Shown piece after piece: positions 16,729 to 26,283 of a stretch of 64,000 nt of DNA (position 1 is its first letter; every line of letters starts with the position of its first letter). The translations under genes were made by a program, and so were the position numbers. This DNA comes from Pannonibacter sp. SL95. GTDB taxonomy: Bacteria; Pseudomonadota; Alphaproteobacteria; Rhizobiales; Stappiaceae. A model generated the notes under the pieces. That model did not search any database. It had not been told where the DNA came from and saw only the letters and a list, made by a program, of their open reading frames with translations. Where the stretch lies: positions 860,074 to 924,073 of the forward strand of contig NZ_JAPPRC010000004.1 of assembly GCF_026672425.1 (NCBI RefSeq), written 5' to 3'.

Positions 16729-18381
16729 TCAGACAGCGAAACCTTCGGCCTCCGTTCGGATATTGCGCGCGGCGATGTGGTGATGCACGACGGGCGGGGC
16801 CTCGGCCAACGAGTTCAGATGGGCTTGCGCAGCGGCGTCATCGGCGGTGATGCGTGCATGCTGGCGCAGATGATCGGCCCAGGTCATTGCCATGTAGCTT
16901 TCGACGTAGAGTCCGGGAGTGGACAGATCCTCCCATATCTGCCAGCCGAAAGCTCCATCGCGTCGGCGCCTATGCGAGAATGCTGTGGCCTCGGCCAGGA
17001 ATGCTGCGCGCTGCTCGGGCGCGACGTGCCAATTAAGTGTCACCAGCACTGGCCCGGCATCGGGACCGACGTCTTGCGCCGTGTCTGGCTTCGGCCAATG
17101 GCCTGCAGGCCTAAGGTCACTCGATCCGCCGGGCCATTCCGCTGTTGTGGCTGCGAGCGCGGCCAGGACTCCGCCCGTAGCGGCGGCTATAAGCGCGGTG
17201 GGAATGTCAGTCAGTGCCGCAAGTTGGCCCCAGAGCGCCGAGCCCGCCGCCATAGAGCCGTAAAAGACCATTAGATAGACGGCAAGCCCGCGTGCGCGCA
17301 CCCAATCGGGTAGGCTGGTCTGTGCTGCAACGCCTAGGCTGGTCAGGACCGTGATCCAGGCCAGTCCAGCCAGCCCCAACAGGCCCAACACCAGGGCTGT
17401 CGGAGGCGCAACCGCAAGACCCGCCATGGCCAGAGCTGTAACAAGGCTGCCGATCGAAACCAGTGTCGAGGGTGCGAAGTGTTGCCCTACACGCGGTAGG
17501 ACCAGCGCCCCGGCCACCGCGCCGGCGCCGACAAAGGTCAGCATCAGCCCGTAGAAGGTCGCGTCCGCCGCCAGCAGGTCCCGCGCGATCAGCGGCAGAA
17601 GCGCCCAATAGGCCGAGGCGAAGAGAAAGAAGGCAAGTGCGCGCAACAGGACCCGGTGCAGGGCCGGGGCGCGCAACGCGTATGTCATCCCGGTCCGCAT
17701 GGCCGGACCGAGCCGTTCGGGCGAAAGCGTGCGTTCCGGAGGGGGGCGCCGCCACCAGACAAATGCAGCGATCGCGACAAGTGTGGAGAGCGCATCCAAC
17801 AGATATGCAACCGTAACGCCCGCTACGGCCAACACGACGCCTCCCAGCGCGGGGCCGATCGCCCGTGCGACATTGATCCCCATCGAATTCAACGCCACCG
17901 CTGCCCGCAGGTCCGTGCGGGGAACAAGTTCCGGGACGATGGCCTGAAACGCCGGCTGCGTCAGCGCCGCCCCCACTCCTGCGGCAAAGGTGAACAGTAG
18001 GAGCGCTAGCGGCGTCATCGCCTCTGCGGCGACTACGGCGGCCATGCAAAAGGATACGGCAGCAAGAAACACCTGAACGGCAATCAGCATCCGCCGCCGG
18101 TCAAGGATGTCGGCCAGCGCTCCGGCCGGAAGGGCGAAAAGAAGAACTGGCAGCAAAAGTGCCGCCTGCACCAAAGAGACCATGAGTGGTGACGGGGCAA
18201 GATCAGTCATCAGCCAGCCTGAGGCCACATCGCGCATCCAGATACCGATGTTCGACACAAGCGACGCGCCCCAGATCACGGCAAAGATGCGGGAGCGAAA
18301 CGGAGCCCAGGCCGACGGCGCCTTTGGCTTCTCGGGTGCATGTGGTTGCCACACCTTGTCGTCCTCTGCAGCAGCGGTCAT
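16729..18381 (-). CDS. MFS transporter, DUF894/MFS_3 type with C-terminal monooxygenase-like domain
   Basis: A 550-residue inner-membrane protein. About 12 hydrophobic segments lie between residues 30 and 405, with the MFS loop LPAGALADILDRRRML and a VARAIGPALGG segment typical of the EntS-like exporter group. After the last helix a soluble C-terminal domain of about 110 residues follows (VLVTLNWHVAPEQRAAFLAE, DGAFGWQIWEDLSTPGLYVE), an antibiotic-biosynthesis-monooxygenase-like ferredoxin fold known in this MFS subgroup. The start at 18381 is preceded by GGAGGAT; an ATG at 18393 is less well placed. The substrate is unknown. Confidence 0.88.
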   Translation of the reverse strand: MTAAAEDDKVWQPHAPEKPKAPSAWAPFRSRIFAVIWGASLVSNIGIWMRDVASGWLMTDLAPSPLMVSLVQAALLLPVLLFALPAGALADILDRRRMLIAVQVFLAAVSFCMAAVVAAEAMTPLALLLFTFAAGVGAALTQPAFQAIVPELVPRTDLRAAVALNSMGINVARAIGPALGGVVLAVAGVTVAYLLDALSTLVAIAAFVWWRRPPPERTLSPERLGPAMRTGMTYALRAPALHRVLLRALAFFLFASAYWALLPLIARDLLAADATFYGLMLTFVGAGAVAGALVLPRVGQHFAPSTLVSIGSLVTALAMAGLAVAPPTALVLGLLGLAGLAWITVLTSLGVAAQTSLPDWVRARGLAVYLMVFYGSMAAGSALWGQLAALTDIPTALIAAATGGVLAALAATTAEWPGGSSDLRPAGHWPKPDTAQDVGPDAGPVLVTLNWHVAPEQRAAFLAEATAFSHRRRRDGAFGWQIWEDLSTPGLYVESYMAMTWADHLRQHARITADDAAAQAHLNSLAEAPPVVHHHIAARNIRTEAEGFAV

Positions 18382-18405
18382 CCGATCCTCCATCGGTGCG
18401 CGAGG

Positions 18406-19299
18406 CTAAGCGTCCAGCCATTTTGCAACGCGTTTGTCCTCGGCACCCAGCCAATGCACTGCCGCTTCAGCAGGGGTCAGGCCTCCGACATTCACAGCAA
18501 CGTCCATCTCGGTGATGCCATCAAGCCCGATGTCGATGGCGGCAAGGACCCGGGCGCTGCGCGGGTCGAGCGATCGGGCGAAGGCGGAGTTCGCTATGAT
18601 CACTGCGTCATCGGCGCTGCCCATCACTCCCTGTGGGTCTTTCAGGCGGCGCAACTGATGGGTCTGGTTCAGGAAATGCGGCTGCCAGAGTGGCATCACC
18701 AGCCACTGCCGCGCAGTATGGGCGGCCCGGAAATTCTTGAGCCAGAGCGAGGTCTCGCCGGGTTCGACCCGGTATCCGGCCACGTCGAGCCCATAGGCCG
18801 ACAGCATCGTCGCCGAGCGCACCGACAGCCCCGCCGAGGGCCCGATCGAGCGGATCGTTCGGTCCATCCGCGTCATCACCTCGGGCCGCACCAGATCATC
18901 GACTGACGAAACCAGCTCGGCTGGTACGTAGTCGGGCACCGTCCAGTAGAGCTGGGCGTTGCGATAGAGTGTGGCGAGGGGGGCCAGGCGATCAGCAAAG
19001 GGTTCGAAAAGGTGCCGATGCGTTCCGGGCATCCACGCAGCCACCAGAAGGTCAACTTCACCACCGCCCAGCCTGCGGAACATCTCGTCATGGGGGGCCT
19101 GTTGCACCGTCACCTGCTTGCCCAAGCGCTCGAGAACTGTCTGCACGACCGCTCCTGCGATGGCGTGGAAGGAGATGCCGATGACGCCGAGGCGGACAAC
19201 ACCAGGCTGAGCTCTCGTCATCGTTGTCGACACGGTCAATCCGGCGGCAACCGATCCGGCGACGAAAAGACGACGCGACAGAGGTCTGTTGAGACTCAT
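18406..19299 (-). CDS. Tat-exported glycine betaine-type ABC substrate-binding protein
   Basis: A 297-residue periplasmic protein. The signal has RRLFVAGSVAAGLTV, a twin-Arg followed by a hydrophobic core, cleaved near ARA/TRA. The mature part resembles OpuAC-type quaternary amine binding proteins (VVQTVLERLGKQVTVQQA, EVDLLVAAWMPGTHRHLFEP, LWQPHFLNQTHQLRRL). AAGGAGG precedes the ATG, and the start overlaps the end of the amidohydrolase frame (ATGA). No ABC ATPase or permease is nearby, so it may work with a distant transporter or have another binding role. Confidence 0.8.
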   Translation of the reverse strand: MSLNRPLSRRLFVAGSVAAGLTVSTTMTRAQPGVVRLGVIGISFHAIAGAVVQTVLERLGKQVTVQQAPHDEMFRRLGGGEVDLLVAAWMPGTHRHLFEPFADRLAPLATLYRNAQLYWTVPDYVPAELVSSVDDLVRPEVMTRMDRTIRSIGPSAGLSVRSATMLSAYGLDVAGYRVEPGETSLWLKNFRAAHTARQWLVMPLWQPHFLNQTHQLRRLKDPQGVMGSADDAVIIANSAFARSLDPRSARVLAAIDIGLDGITEMDVAVNVGGLTPAEAAVHWLGAEDKRVAKWLDA

Positions 19300-21023
19300 G
19301 CGGGGCCTCCTTCCAGTCGGAGCGGAAACATGCCCGGCGCACCGAACGCCGTCACCGGTGACCATCCCGGGAGGTCCGGCAGCCGCGGCGGCGCGTCGTT
19401 GACGAACCGCCCTTTCGTGTGAACGATCCTGCCGCCCAAAAGCGTGAGGTCGGAGGTGATTGCACCGATCTCGTCCTCGGGAACCGTGAAGTAGTCGCGG
19501 TCGAGAACGGCGAGGTCGGCGAACTGCCCCGGTGCGATCGCGCCCTTCTGCCCCGCCTCGCGGCTGAACCAGGCGCCCTCGACCGTCCAGTGGCGGAGCG
19601 CGTCGTGACGCGAAAGGCCTGCGTCCCAGATCCGGTCGCCGCCTCAACCCTTGCCACTGACCGCCCAGTGGATCGCAAGCCATGGATTGTAGGAAGAGAC
19701 GCGCGTTGCATCCGTGCCCGCCGCCAGCGGCACGCCGGCGGCCATCATGGCGCGCACCGGCATGACCTCGCGCAGCGCCTGCGTGCCGTAACGGCGCTCG
19801 TATTCGCGCGCCTGAAAGGCGATGCGGTTCTGATAGCTAATGCCGCCGCCCAGCCGCGCCACCCGCTCCATCGTGGCCGGCGTGATGGTCTCGCCGTGAT
19901 CGAAGATCCAATTGAGCCCGTCGAGCCCGTGACGGCCACCGACGCGCTCGACCACGTCGAGGATGCGCCGCGCGCTTTCCTCGTAGGTGCAGTGGAAACG
20001 GATCGGCCAACGGTTCGCGAGCAGGAAGTCGAGCACGAGTTCCAGCTCGCCTTCCATCTGGGGTCCGAGCGTCGGGCGCGGGTAGCTGAAGTCCTCGAAG
20101 TCGTAAGCGGACGCGACAAGCATCTCGCCCGCGCCGACGCATTTCAGCAGCGCGTCGCCCTGGTCGGGCTTCACCATGTCGTGCCAGCGCTGGAAATCCG
20201 CCAGTTCGCGGCCAGGCTTCTGGGCGAAGAGCTGGTAGCCGATGCGCACAGTCTGCTCGCCACGGCGGTGCAGTTCGGTGATGACACCGTAGTCGTCCGG
20301 GTAGTTCAGGAACCCTCCCGCGCAGTCCAGGGCCGAGGTCAGGCCGAGCGCGTTGAGCGCGCGGAAATAGTGCCGGGTGGACGTGATCTGGGCCTCACGG
20401 TCGAGCTTCGGCGCCCGGTCGAGGAGCGCATAGAGTGGCTGGGCATTGGGTCTTGCAAGGGCAAGCCCGGTCGGGCGGCCGAAATCGTCACGCTCCAGCC
20501 GACCGGACACGAATGGCTCGTAGAAATGCTCGTCGATACCGAGTGCGCGCAGCGCGGCTGCATTCATCCAAGCCCGGTCGTAGAGGTGCAAAACAAAGAC
20601 CGGCACGTCCGGCGCCGCGGCGTTGATTTCCTCCAGCGTGGGAAGACGGCGCTCGGCAAGCTGATCTGCCGACCAGCCTCCCACCACGCGCACCCAGGCG
20701 CCGGGCGGCGTGCGTTCGGCCTGGGCGCGCAGCATCCTAAGGCCGTCCGCCAGCGAGGGCACCTCATCCCAGCGCAGTTCCAGTGCGAAATTGTTGCCCT
20801 GCCGGATGATGTGCGTGTGGCTGTCGATCAGGCCGGGAATGACGCGGGCCCCGCCGAGGTCGATGCCGCGTGCCTGCGGGTGGCGCTGTATCAGGTCGCG
20901 ATCCTTGCCCACCTCTGCGAAGAGCCCTTCGCGGATCAGCACGGACTCGGCTTCGGGTTGGGCGGGATTCATCGTCGTGATGCGCCCGCCGGTGAGCAGC
21001 AGGTCTTCTGAACTCCCGGTCAT
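19296..21023 (-). pseudogene. YtcJ-like amidohydrolase with an in-frame TGA
   Basis: The frame opens at ATG 21023 (coupled by ATGA to the XapX gene) and reads as a metal-dependent amidohydrolase: PGLIDSHTHII metal site, DHGETITP, then LAAGTDATRVSSYNPWLAIH. It meets TGA at 19644-19646 inside the conserved WAVSGK segment. Beyond the stop the same frame continues for 115 further sense codons with the expected C-terminus (EGAWFSREAGQKGAIAPGQ, ADLAVLDRDYFTVPEDE, LLGGRIVHTKGRFV) and ends overlapping the next gene start. A single nonsense change, or a base error, thus removes the last fifth of the enzyme. The residues have no hallmark of a selenocysteine site. Confidence 0.88.
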
Positions 21024-21298
21024 GTGCGGGTCTCCTTGCCGGTGGGCGCGCCGTGCGGATCGGGTTGCGGCGGCAGTTGCCCGAACAGGTGGGGCGCAGC
21101 GTGGTGGTGCAGCCACTCGGTCGTGAAGCCGTGCCCGGCGGCGATGCGCTTGACCGCAAAGACGGCCTGCTCGCCCGCCAGAATCCCGAACAGTCCCACC
21201 AGGGCAATGACGGGCGGCGCGGGGGAGCGCACGCCCGAAAGCCCGTAGATCACGCCGACCGCAAGACCGAGCGCCAGGGTAATGAGGTAGGTTTGCAT
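21020..21298 (-). CDS. XapX (DUF1427) membrane protein
   Basis: A 92-residue protein. The first 50 residues form the XapX domain, with two hydrophobic segments joined by a GLSGVRSPAPP loop (TYLITLALGLAVGVIYGLSG, VIALVGLFGILAGEQA). A His/Pro-rich soluble tail follows. XapX proteins commonly neighbour isochorismatase-family hydrolases and amidohydrolases, as here, but their function is unknown. It is coupled to the amidohydrolase by ATGA. Confidence 0.85.
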   Translation of the reverse strand: MQTYLITLALGLAVGVIYGLSGVRSPAPPVIALVGLFGILAGEQAVFAVKRIAAGHGFTTEWLHHHAAPHLFGQLPPQPDPHGAPTGKETRT

Positions 21299-21363
21299 GA
21301 CAGCCTCGAACCTGCGGGAAGAACGGAAGCGGAACGCACAGACGCTGCGGCGGCTGCCCCGGC

Positions 21364-22038
21364 TCAGGCCGCAGGCGCTGAGCCCGCTTCGGAAGCGTGT
21401 TCGCCCAGCATGGTCTTGGCGTAGATCAAGCCAAGGCCGTAGGCACCACCAAAGGTTCTGGCGATGTCCACCGTGGTGTTGTAGGTCGCCCCCCGTGCCC
21501 AGTCGCGCTGCAACTCGAGCAGGTACTGCAGCGAGGTCATTGGCCGCGCACCGGCCTGCACCATCCGTTCTATCGCGCGCGCATGGGCTTCCTCGGAAAC
21601 GTCGCCGCAGGCATCGGCGAGGATGTAGACCTCGAACCCCTGATCCAGCGCCGATAGGGCGGGACCAACGATGCAGACACTGGTCCACAAGCCCGCGAGC
21701 ACGATCCGGCCCTTGCCGATGCGGTTGACCTCTGCCGTCACGCGCGGGTCTTCCCACGTATTCATCGTGGTGCGATCGATGATGGACGTCGTCGGGAAGG
21801 CAGCCTTGATCTCATCGAAGATCGGGCCGGAGAAGGTCTTCTCGGCTACGGTCGTGAGGATCGTCGAGACGTCGAAGGCCGCTGCTGCCGAGGCGACCAG
21901 GCCGGTGTTGTTACGAAGCTGGATAGTATCGATCGAGCGCGTCGCAAAGGCCATTTGCGATTGGTGATCGATCAGGATCAGTGTGTGATCTCTGGGCGAC
22001 AGAAGCATCTTTCCGGGCTCAGCATAGGCGGTAGGCAT
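21364..22038 (-). CDS. Isochorismatase-family cysteine hydrolase
   Basis: A 224-residue hydrolase. The catalytic Asp is in TLILIDHQSQMAFA, and the Cys in VLAGLWTSVCIVGPALSA, where Leu-Trp replaces the usual Val-Thr before the Cys. It is similar to YcaC-like proteins of hydrolase operons containing XapX. AAGGAG lies before the ATG. It is one of three family members in this window, which differ enough to be old paralogues. Confidence 0.9.
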   Translation of the reverse strand: MPTAYAEPGKMLLSPRDHTLILIDHQSQMAFATRSIDTIQLRNNTGLVASAAAAFDVSTILTTVAEKTFSGPIFDEIKAAFPTTSIIDRTTMNTWEDPRVTAEVNRIGKGRIVLAGLWTSVCIVGPALSALDQGFEVYILADACGDVSEEAHARAIERMVQAGARPMTSLQYLLELQRDWARGATYNTTVDIARTFGGAYGLGLIYAKTMLGEHASEAGSAPAA

Positions 22039-22153
22039 GAGGAACTCCTTTTGAGGTTTAAGGAACGACTGCTTGGGAACTGGGGCACCGGCCCCTGTGT
22101 TTCTTTTTTGGAAAGTCGTCGGTCATCGGGTTTCGCCCGTTCAGTCCTAGCGC

Positions 22154-22570
22154 TTAGCCGTTACGTGATAGCCAGGCGGCGAGCCCCGTCAGCACCAGCA
22201 TTACAGCCGCGATGGCGAGGTTGACCGGAAAGCCGATGGCTTCCAGCGCGGGCGCGGCATAGGGCGAAGTGCCTGGAACCGGCCATGACAGCCATAGCGA
22301 CGGCCAGAAGGTTGCCGGGGCTATGGCCGCCACGCCGATCTGCCCGTGCCGGAGTGCCGCCAGCGACACGATCGATACGAGGAAAAGAGTCCAGGCCTGC
22401 ATTGCGTTGTGAAAGCGGGCATGTGGCGGCCAGTCCGGATTGAAGAGGTGGGTCGCATTGAAGATGTCGGCAACCGCAACGATCCCGACGGTGCTGATAA
22501 TGACGGCCCCCATCAAAAGGCGGCCAAGGCGCTGGCGAGGCAGAACTGCAGCGTTGGAAGCAAGGGGCAT
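22154..22570 (-). CDS. Small four-helix membrane protein (DUF6640-like)
   Basis: A 138-residue protein with four predicted membrane segments (LLMGAVIISTVGIVAVADI, the segment after ARFHNAMQAWTLFLVSIV, a middle hairpin, and a C-terminal IAAVMLVLTGLAAWL). The loop FNATHLFNPDWPPHARFHNA is conserved in a family of uncharacterised membrane proteins that I tentatively place with DUF6640. GGAG lies 8 bases before the ATG. It sits between two isochorismatase-family genes in the operon. Confidence 0.7.
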   Translation of the reverse strand: MPLASNAAVLPRQRLGRLLMGAVIISTVGIVAVADIFNATHLFNPDWPPHARFHNAMQAWTLFLVSIVSLAALRHGQIGVAAIAPATFWPSLWLSWPVPGTSPYAAPALEAIGFPVNLAIAAVMLVLTGLAAWLSRNG

Positions 22571-22600
22571 TGCACGGTCTCCGTTTGCGCGTTGACAACG

Positions 22601-23245
22601 TCACTCGCCCGCCGATGCCCCGGGCGTGCGATGGGCCAGGTTGTTGGCCAGCATTCCGTAGAAGGGCAGATGCTCGCCAAAAATGCCTAACGTGTGCTGC
22701 GCTGCCTCTTGCCGCCGCCAGTCGGCCTGCAGCATGGCTGTGACGACGGCCCAGTTGCAGACCACAGCTCCGGCCTGCACCATGCGCATGCAGGATGTAA
22801 GTTCCGACATCGTGTCCCAGCAGCCGGAGGCGTCATAGACCGCCCAGACATCATAGCCACGCGCCAGGGCCGAGATCACCGGGAAGTAGAGGCAGACATC
22901 CGTCGTGACCCCGGCCATGATTAGTTTGCGCCGACCCGTCGCCTCGACCGCAGCTGCGAAGGCGGGATCGTCGAAGGCGTCGATCGGCCCAGGGCGGTAG
23001 ATCACCGGCGCATCGGGAAACATGGTCAGCAGTTCGGGCATCAGCGGGCCGTTGGGTCCCTCTGCGTAGCTGGCGGTGAGGACTGTCGGCAGCGCGTGAG
23101 CGCGTGCGGTGCGGGCCAGCGCCAATACGTTCGAGCGGAACTGATCCAGCCGAATGTCCTGGACGCCAAGCATGGTGCCCGTCTGGTGGTCTATCAGCAG
23201 CATAGCAGCGTTGTCAGGAGTCAGTTTGGAGAGGTAGTCAGGCAT
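22601..23245 (-). CDS. Isochorismatase-family cysteine hydrolase
   Basis: A 214-residue hydrolase with the catalytic Asp in AMLLIDHQTGTMLG and the Cys in IMAGVTTDVCLYFPVISA. It is closest of the three to the 12.5-kb copy (shared LIDHQ-GTM and AGVTTDVCL). It overlaps the upstream gene of unknown function by 25 bases, so both are likely on one transcript. Confidence 0.9.
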   Translation of the reverse strand: MPDYLSKLTPDNAAMLLIDHQTGTMLGVQDIRLDQFRSNVLALARTARAHALPTVLTASYAEGPNGPLMPELLTMFPDAPVIYRPGPIDAFDDPAFAAAVEATGRRKLIMAGVTTDVCLYFPVISALARGYDVWAVYDASGCWDTMSELTSCMRMVQAGAVVCNWAVVTAMLQADWRRQEAAQHTLGIFGEHLPFYGMLANNLAHRTPGASAGE

Positions 23246-23973
23246 GGCAGATCTCCAGTAACGGTTGGCGGCATGGCGGATGAGGCGGCCAGCACTTCGA
23301 ACCCTGCGTCGCGGCGATTGCCGCAGCAGTCCTCAAGCGCAGCGACGATCTCGAAGCGAAAGTGCGGGCACGGGGCGTGGCTCGGCGACAGATGCAGCGC
23401 CCATCCCGTGAGGGGGGCTAGCCGTCCGAAAAGCGCTGCCCCGTCAGGAGCGATCAGGCGGATGTAGGACAGCGCACCGAGCGCATCGATGGGGGCAGGC
23501 CCTCCCAGGCGCAACCCGTGTCCGGTGCGCCGGAACGCAACCGACGGGATTGGCCCAAAAACAGGCGGCGCGATGCGAATCAGAAACCGCTCCGGCAGGC
23601 CATGCGGGCCGCCATCGGCCCCGCGGAGGGCTGACGACAGGGTGAGTGTCACCGTTTCGCCCGCCACCAGCCCAGGCCCCAGCCGGTCGCGCGCCGCCAG
23701 CCCGCGCTTCACTCGGCCGGGGTGCAGAAGCACAGTCAGTATGCGCCCGCAGGCCGACCATAGTCCGCCCGGAATGTCGGCAAAGACATCCAGTCTCTCG
23801 CGGCCCGCGGCGTCGAACAGCCGCACCGGCTGCGCCGAGTCCCCGGCGTCGATTGCCTGAGGGAACACAAGGTGCAGCCGCAGGATGTTCGCGGGCCAGA
23901 AACGCGCGGGATAAAGGCCCGGCGTCAGTGGAAGGGGCTCGGCACCCGGCAGGGACATGGCTGGCACGTTCAT
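23221..23973 (-). CDS. Hypothetical protein in hydrolase operon
   Basis: A 250-residue protein of unknown function with no signal peptide or membrane helix. It is rich in short beta-like segments (LRLHLVFPQAIDAG, ETVTLTLSSALRG, HFRFEIVAALEDCCGNRRD), which suggests two beta-sandwich or Ig-like domains. It overlaps the Tat-protein gene stop by 4 bases and the isochorismatase start by 25, so it is tightly coupled with both and may act on or with the exported propeller protein. Confidence 0.7.
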   Translation of the reverse strand: MNVPAMSLPGAEPLPLTPGLYPARFWPANILRLHLVFPQAIDAGDSAQPVRLFDAAGRERLDVFADIPGGLWSACGRILTVLLHPGRVKRGLAARDRLGPGLVAGETVTLTLSSALRGADGGPHGLPERFLIRIAPPVFGPIPSVAFRRTGHGLRLGGPAPIDALGALSYIRLIAPDGAALFGRLAPLTGWALHLSPSHAPCPHFRFEIVAALEDCCGNRRDAGFEVLAASSAMPPTVTGDLPCLTTSPN

Positions 23974-25235
23974 TCGACGAGGTCCGGATACCCCTCTTCG
24001 CTGCGCATAACCGCATGGAAGGGGCGGATATAGTTCTGCTGGAACGTGTCGCCCGCCGGGTAGTCATAGGTCGGAAAGTCATATTCGTTGACATGGTCCG
24101 AAAGACGGAAGAATGCGCCCTTGCGGATCGAGACGAGCTCGAGCTCGCCCGACATGCTTTCGCGGCGCATCACGATCAGATGCTCCGGCCCCTGGTCAGA
24201 CAGCCCGACGACCCCGGTCAGTGGAACCTGCAAGGGGCTCAAACCGGCAGTGGTCTCGAAGGGCGCCTTCACCGGCGCGGCAATACCTGGGCGCGCGTTC
24301 GCGGCGGCGATGTCTGAGAGCGGGATAAGGTCGGCCGCCTTGGTCGCGTTGGCGACCAGAACCCAGTCCGATTGCGTCCCGTCATAGGACGTGAGCACGA
24401 AGGGCAGGATGCGCAGCGGGGTGTTGCCATAGCCCAGTTCGGCGATCGTCTTGGCGCGGACGGACGCACCGTCCTTAAGATCGGCAAGCGGCGCCGTCAC
24501 GAGTGGCGTGCAGGTGTAGGCGGCCAGAAGATGGTCCGTGCCGTCCAGCGGCACGACCGCCATGGCGCGCACGGGCGCGCGTGTCTCGAACTGATTGTGG
24601 ACGGTGTGGTACATCTCGACCCGGGTGACCCCAGCGGCGGAACCTGCCGCGAAGGGCCAGGGCACGCGGCGCAGGGTCGCTGCGAAATCTGCATTCGACA
24701 ACCCTGCGACGATCAGCTCGCCGTCACGCAACACCATGTCCGTGACCGTCAGGCTTGCCACCGGCGTATGGCGCCACAGTGCGCCGTCGCCGGGGCGGTC
24801 GACAAGGTCGTGCCGCGCGACGACCAGTTCTGCGGGGTCGTGCAGCACCACCGCGCCATCTGCCGTGATCGCCGCAAGTCCTGTCGGTGCATCGGGCGCG
24901 GTCCCTGTTGGCACTGCTACCAGGACGCGGCGCCCCTCCGCGTCCCACACCATCGCGGAGACGCGCGGTAAGGCACCTGCCGCCTCGAGCGCCGCGTTCA
25001 GGCCCTTGAGGTTGAAAGCGCCATCCGGCCCCGGATTGCCGGCGGGCGGGTTCAAGGCCAGAAGTGCCCCCTGCCGCCAATCGGCAAGGATCAGGCGTCG
25101 GTCGGCGGCGATGGTCATGGCGCTGATCGACATGAGGCGGCCAGTCGAGGCAAGCGCTCGACGCGAATGGCCGGCTACGGCCACCGTGGCTGCAGAAATC
25201 GTGAGGAGCTTTAGGAAATCACGGCGGTCGGGCAT
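23970..25235 (-). CDS. Tat-exported protein, probable beta-propeller, unknown function
   Basis: A 421-residue protein beginning with a Tat signal (DRRDFLKLLTISAATVAVAG). The mature sequence shows repeated strands that look like propeller blades (RRLILADWRQGALLALNP, MVWDAEGRRVLVAVPTG, DLVLRDGELIVAGLSN-like, HLLAAYTCTPLVTAPL). No cofactor motif is evident. It is the first gene of the 16.7-25.2 kb minus-strand run and therefore nearest the operon promoter. Possible roles are periplasmic binding or lactonase activity; neither is shown. Confidence 0.7.
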   Translation of the reverse strand: MPDRRDFLKLLTISAATVAVAGHSRRALASTGRLMSISAMTIAADRRLILADWRQGALLALNPPAGNPGPDGAFNLKGLNAALEAAGALPRVSAMVWDAEGRRVLVAVPTGTAPDAPTGLAAITADGAVVLHDPAELVVARHDLVDRPGDGALWRHTPVASLTVTDMVLRDGELIVAGLSNADFAATLRRVPWPFAAGSAAGVTRVEMYHTVHNQFETRAPVRAMAVVPLDGTDHLLAAYTCTPLVTAPLADLKDGASVRAKTIAELGYGNTPLRILPFVLTSYDGTQSDWVLVANATKAADLIPLSDIAAANARPGIAAPVKAPFETTAGLSPLQVPLTGVVGLSDQGPEHLIVMRRESMSGELELVSIRKGAFFRLSDHVNEYDFPTYDYPAGDTFQQNYIRPFHAVMRSEEGYPDLVE

Positions 25236-25282
25236 CGGTCAGGCCTTTCGATTGACGTGTCAGTTGGGGAAGGGACGAAGCC

Positions 25283-25741
25283 TCACCCCTGGCAAAGAGA
25301 GCCATGGGCCGTTTTGGGGCCGGTGGGCAGCAAAGTAGAGATGGTGACGTTGCGCGGCGCCTGCCGGGCCAAGTGCAGCAGTGCCGCACAGGTCCAATGG
25401 CGGTCTTTCGGGTCGTGGCATGCATGAGCAGGCCGCAGTTCGGCCCACAAACCTTCGCGAACCGCCGGCTCGATTAAATGTGGGACCAGTCTCAACATCA
25501 GCGCCCCGATGGTGCGCCGATCTGTGCGCGGGGCCCAGTCGCGGCAGCGGTTCACATCAATGGCCAGCGCGACACCAGTACTTGTCCGGCTTCCGGATAG
25601 AACGCGGGTTCTCCAAATCAGCCCCTCACCAGCGGATCTGATTCTGCCTTCCGGCAAGCGGCGCAGCGATTGCGGGATTTCATGCTCCGTCATCTCTCTG
25701 AACCTTTCAGAGACGCTTTCCTCCATCGAAAATGGGTGCAC
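25283..25741 (-). CDS. Hypothetical protein, weakly supported
   Basis: A possible 152-residue frame with a reasonably protein-like composition in its middle (RTIGALMLRLVPHLIEPAVREG), but with no family match I recognise and no good ribosome site. It lies just upstream of the Tat-protein gene in a relic-rich stretch. It may be non-coding. Confidence 0.3.
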   Translation of the reverse strand: MHPFSMEESVSERFREMTEHEIPQSLRRLPEGRIRSAGEGLIWRTRVLSGSRTSTGVALAIDVNRCRDWAPRTDRRTIGALMLRLVPHLIEPAVREGLWAELRPAHACHDPKDRHWTCAALLHLARQAPRNVTISTLLPTGPKTAHGSLCQG

Positions 25742-26283
25742 TCGAGCCCGGGGTCTTCCGAGATCCCCTCACGCCTGTCACGTTTCGCGCGCCGGTGCGC
25801 GATCACATGGGCTGGTCCTCAACGCGGTGCACGAGTGCAATTGGTGCGACCCGTGTTGACAGGAGCTGCAATCTCGCAAGGCCATTCCCCAGAACAAAGG
25901 CAGATACCCTTGTCCGTCGATGGCCCTCGGCATAGGCCCAGCAGATGCTTGCCGGCCATCTCACCGAACGGGTCGGTATCTAGGTCTTTGGCTCGAAGCC
26001 TGACGCTGCACAACTGGAGGTGGGTGCAACCCTGGTCTGGGGGCACGGGCGCTTGTGTGCAGGAGATGTTGCTTGCCAAGGCGCATCCAAACCTTGCGCG
26101 CTGGCTCTTAGCTGGGTCTGTTCCTCGCCCAGCTCGAAGGCCCAAGCGCCGTCTTCGGACTGAACAGGCGTTCGTGCCGTTTGGGCATGCCGCGGCGCTG
26201 CCAGACACCGCGACCCCTTCGGCAAACTCTGCAAGGGCCTTGAGCCGCATCTCCTGCTCGACGCGATACGCGCCCTGGCGGGG
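25742..26283. other. Intergenic relic region
   Basis: About 540 bases before the integrase fragment. Several short frames overlap on both strands without family resemblance or ribosome sites. I see no supportable gene. Confidence 0.5.

Noticed and set aside
19644..19646. Selenocysteine reading of the TGA
   Set aside because: The position is not a catalytic Cys/Sec site in the family and no selenocysteine context is evident.
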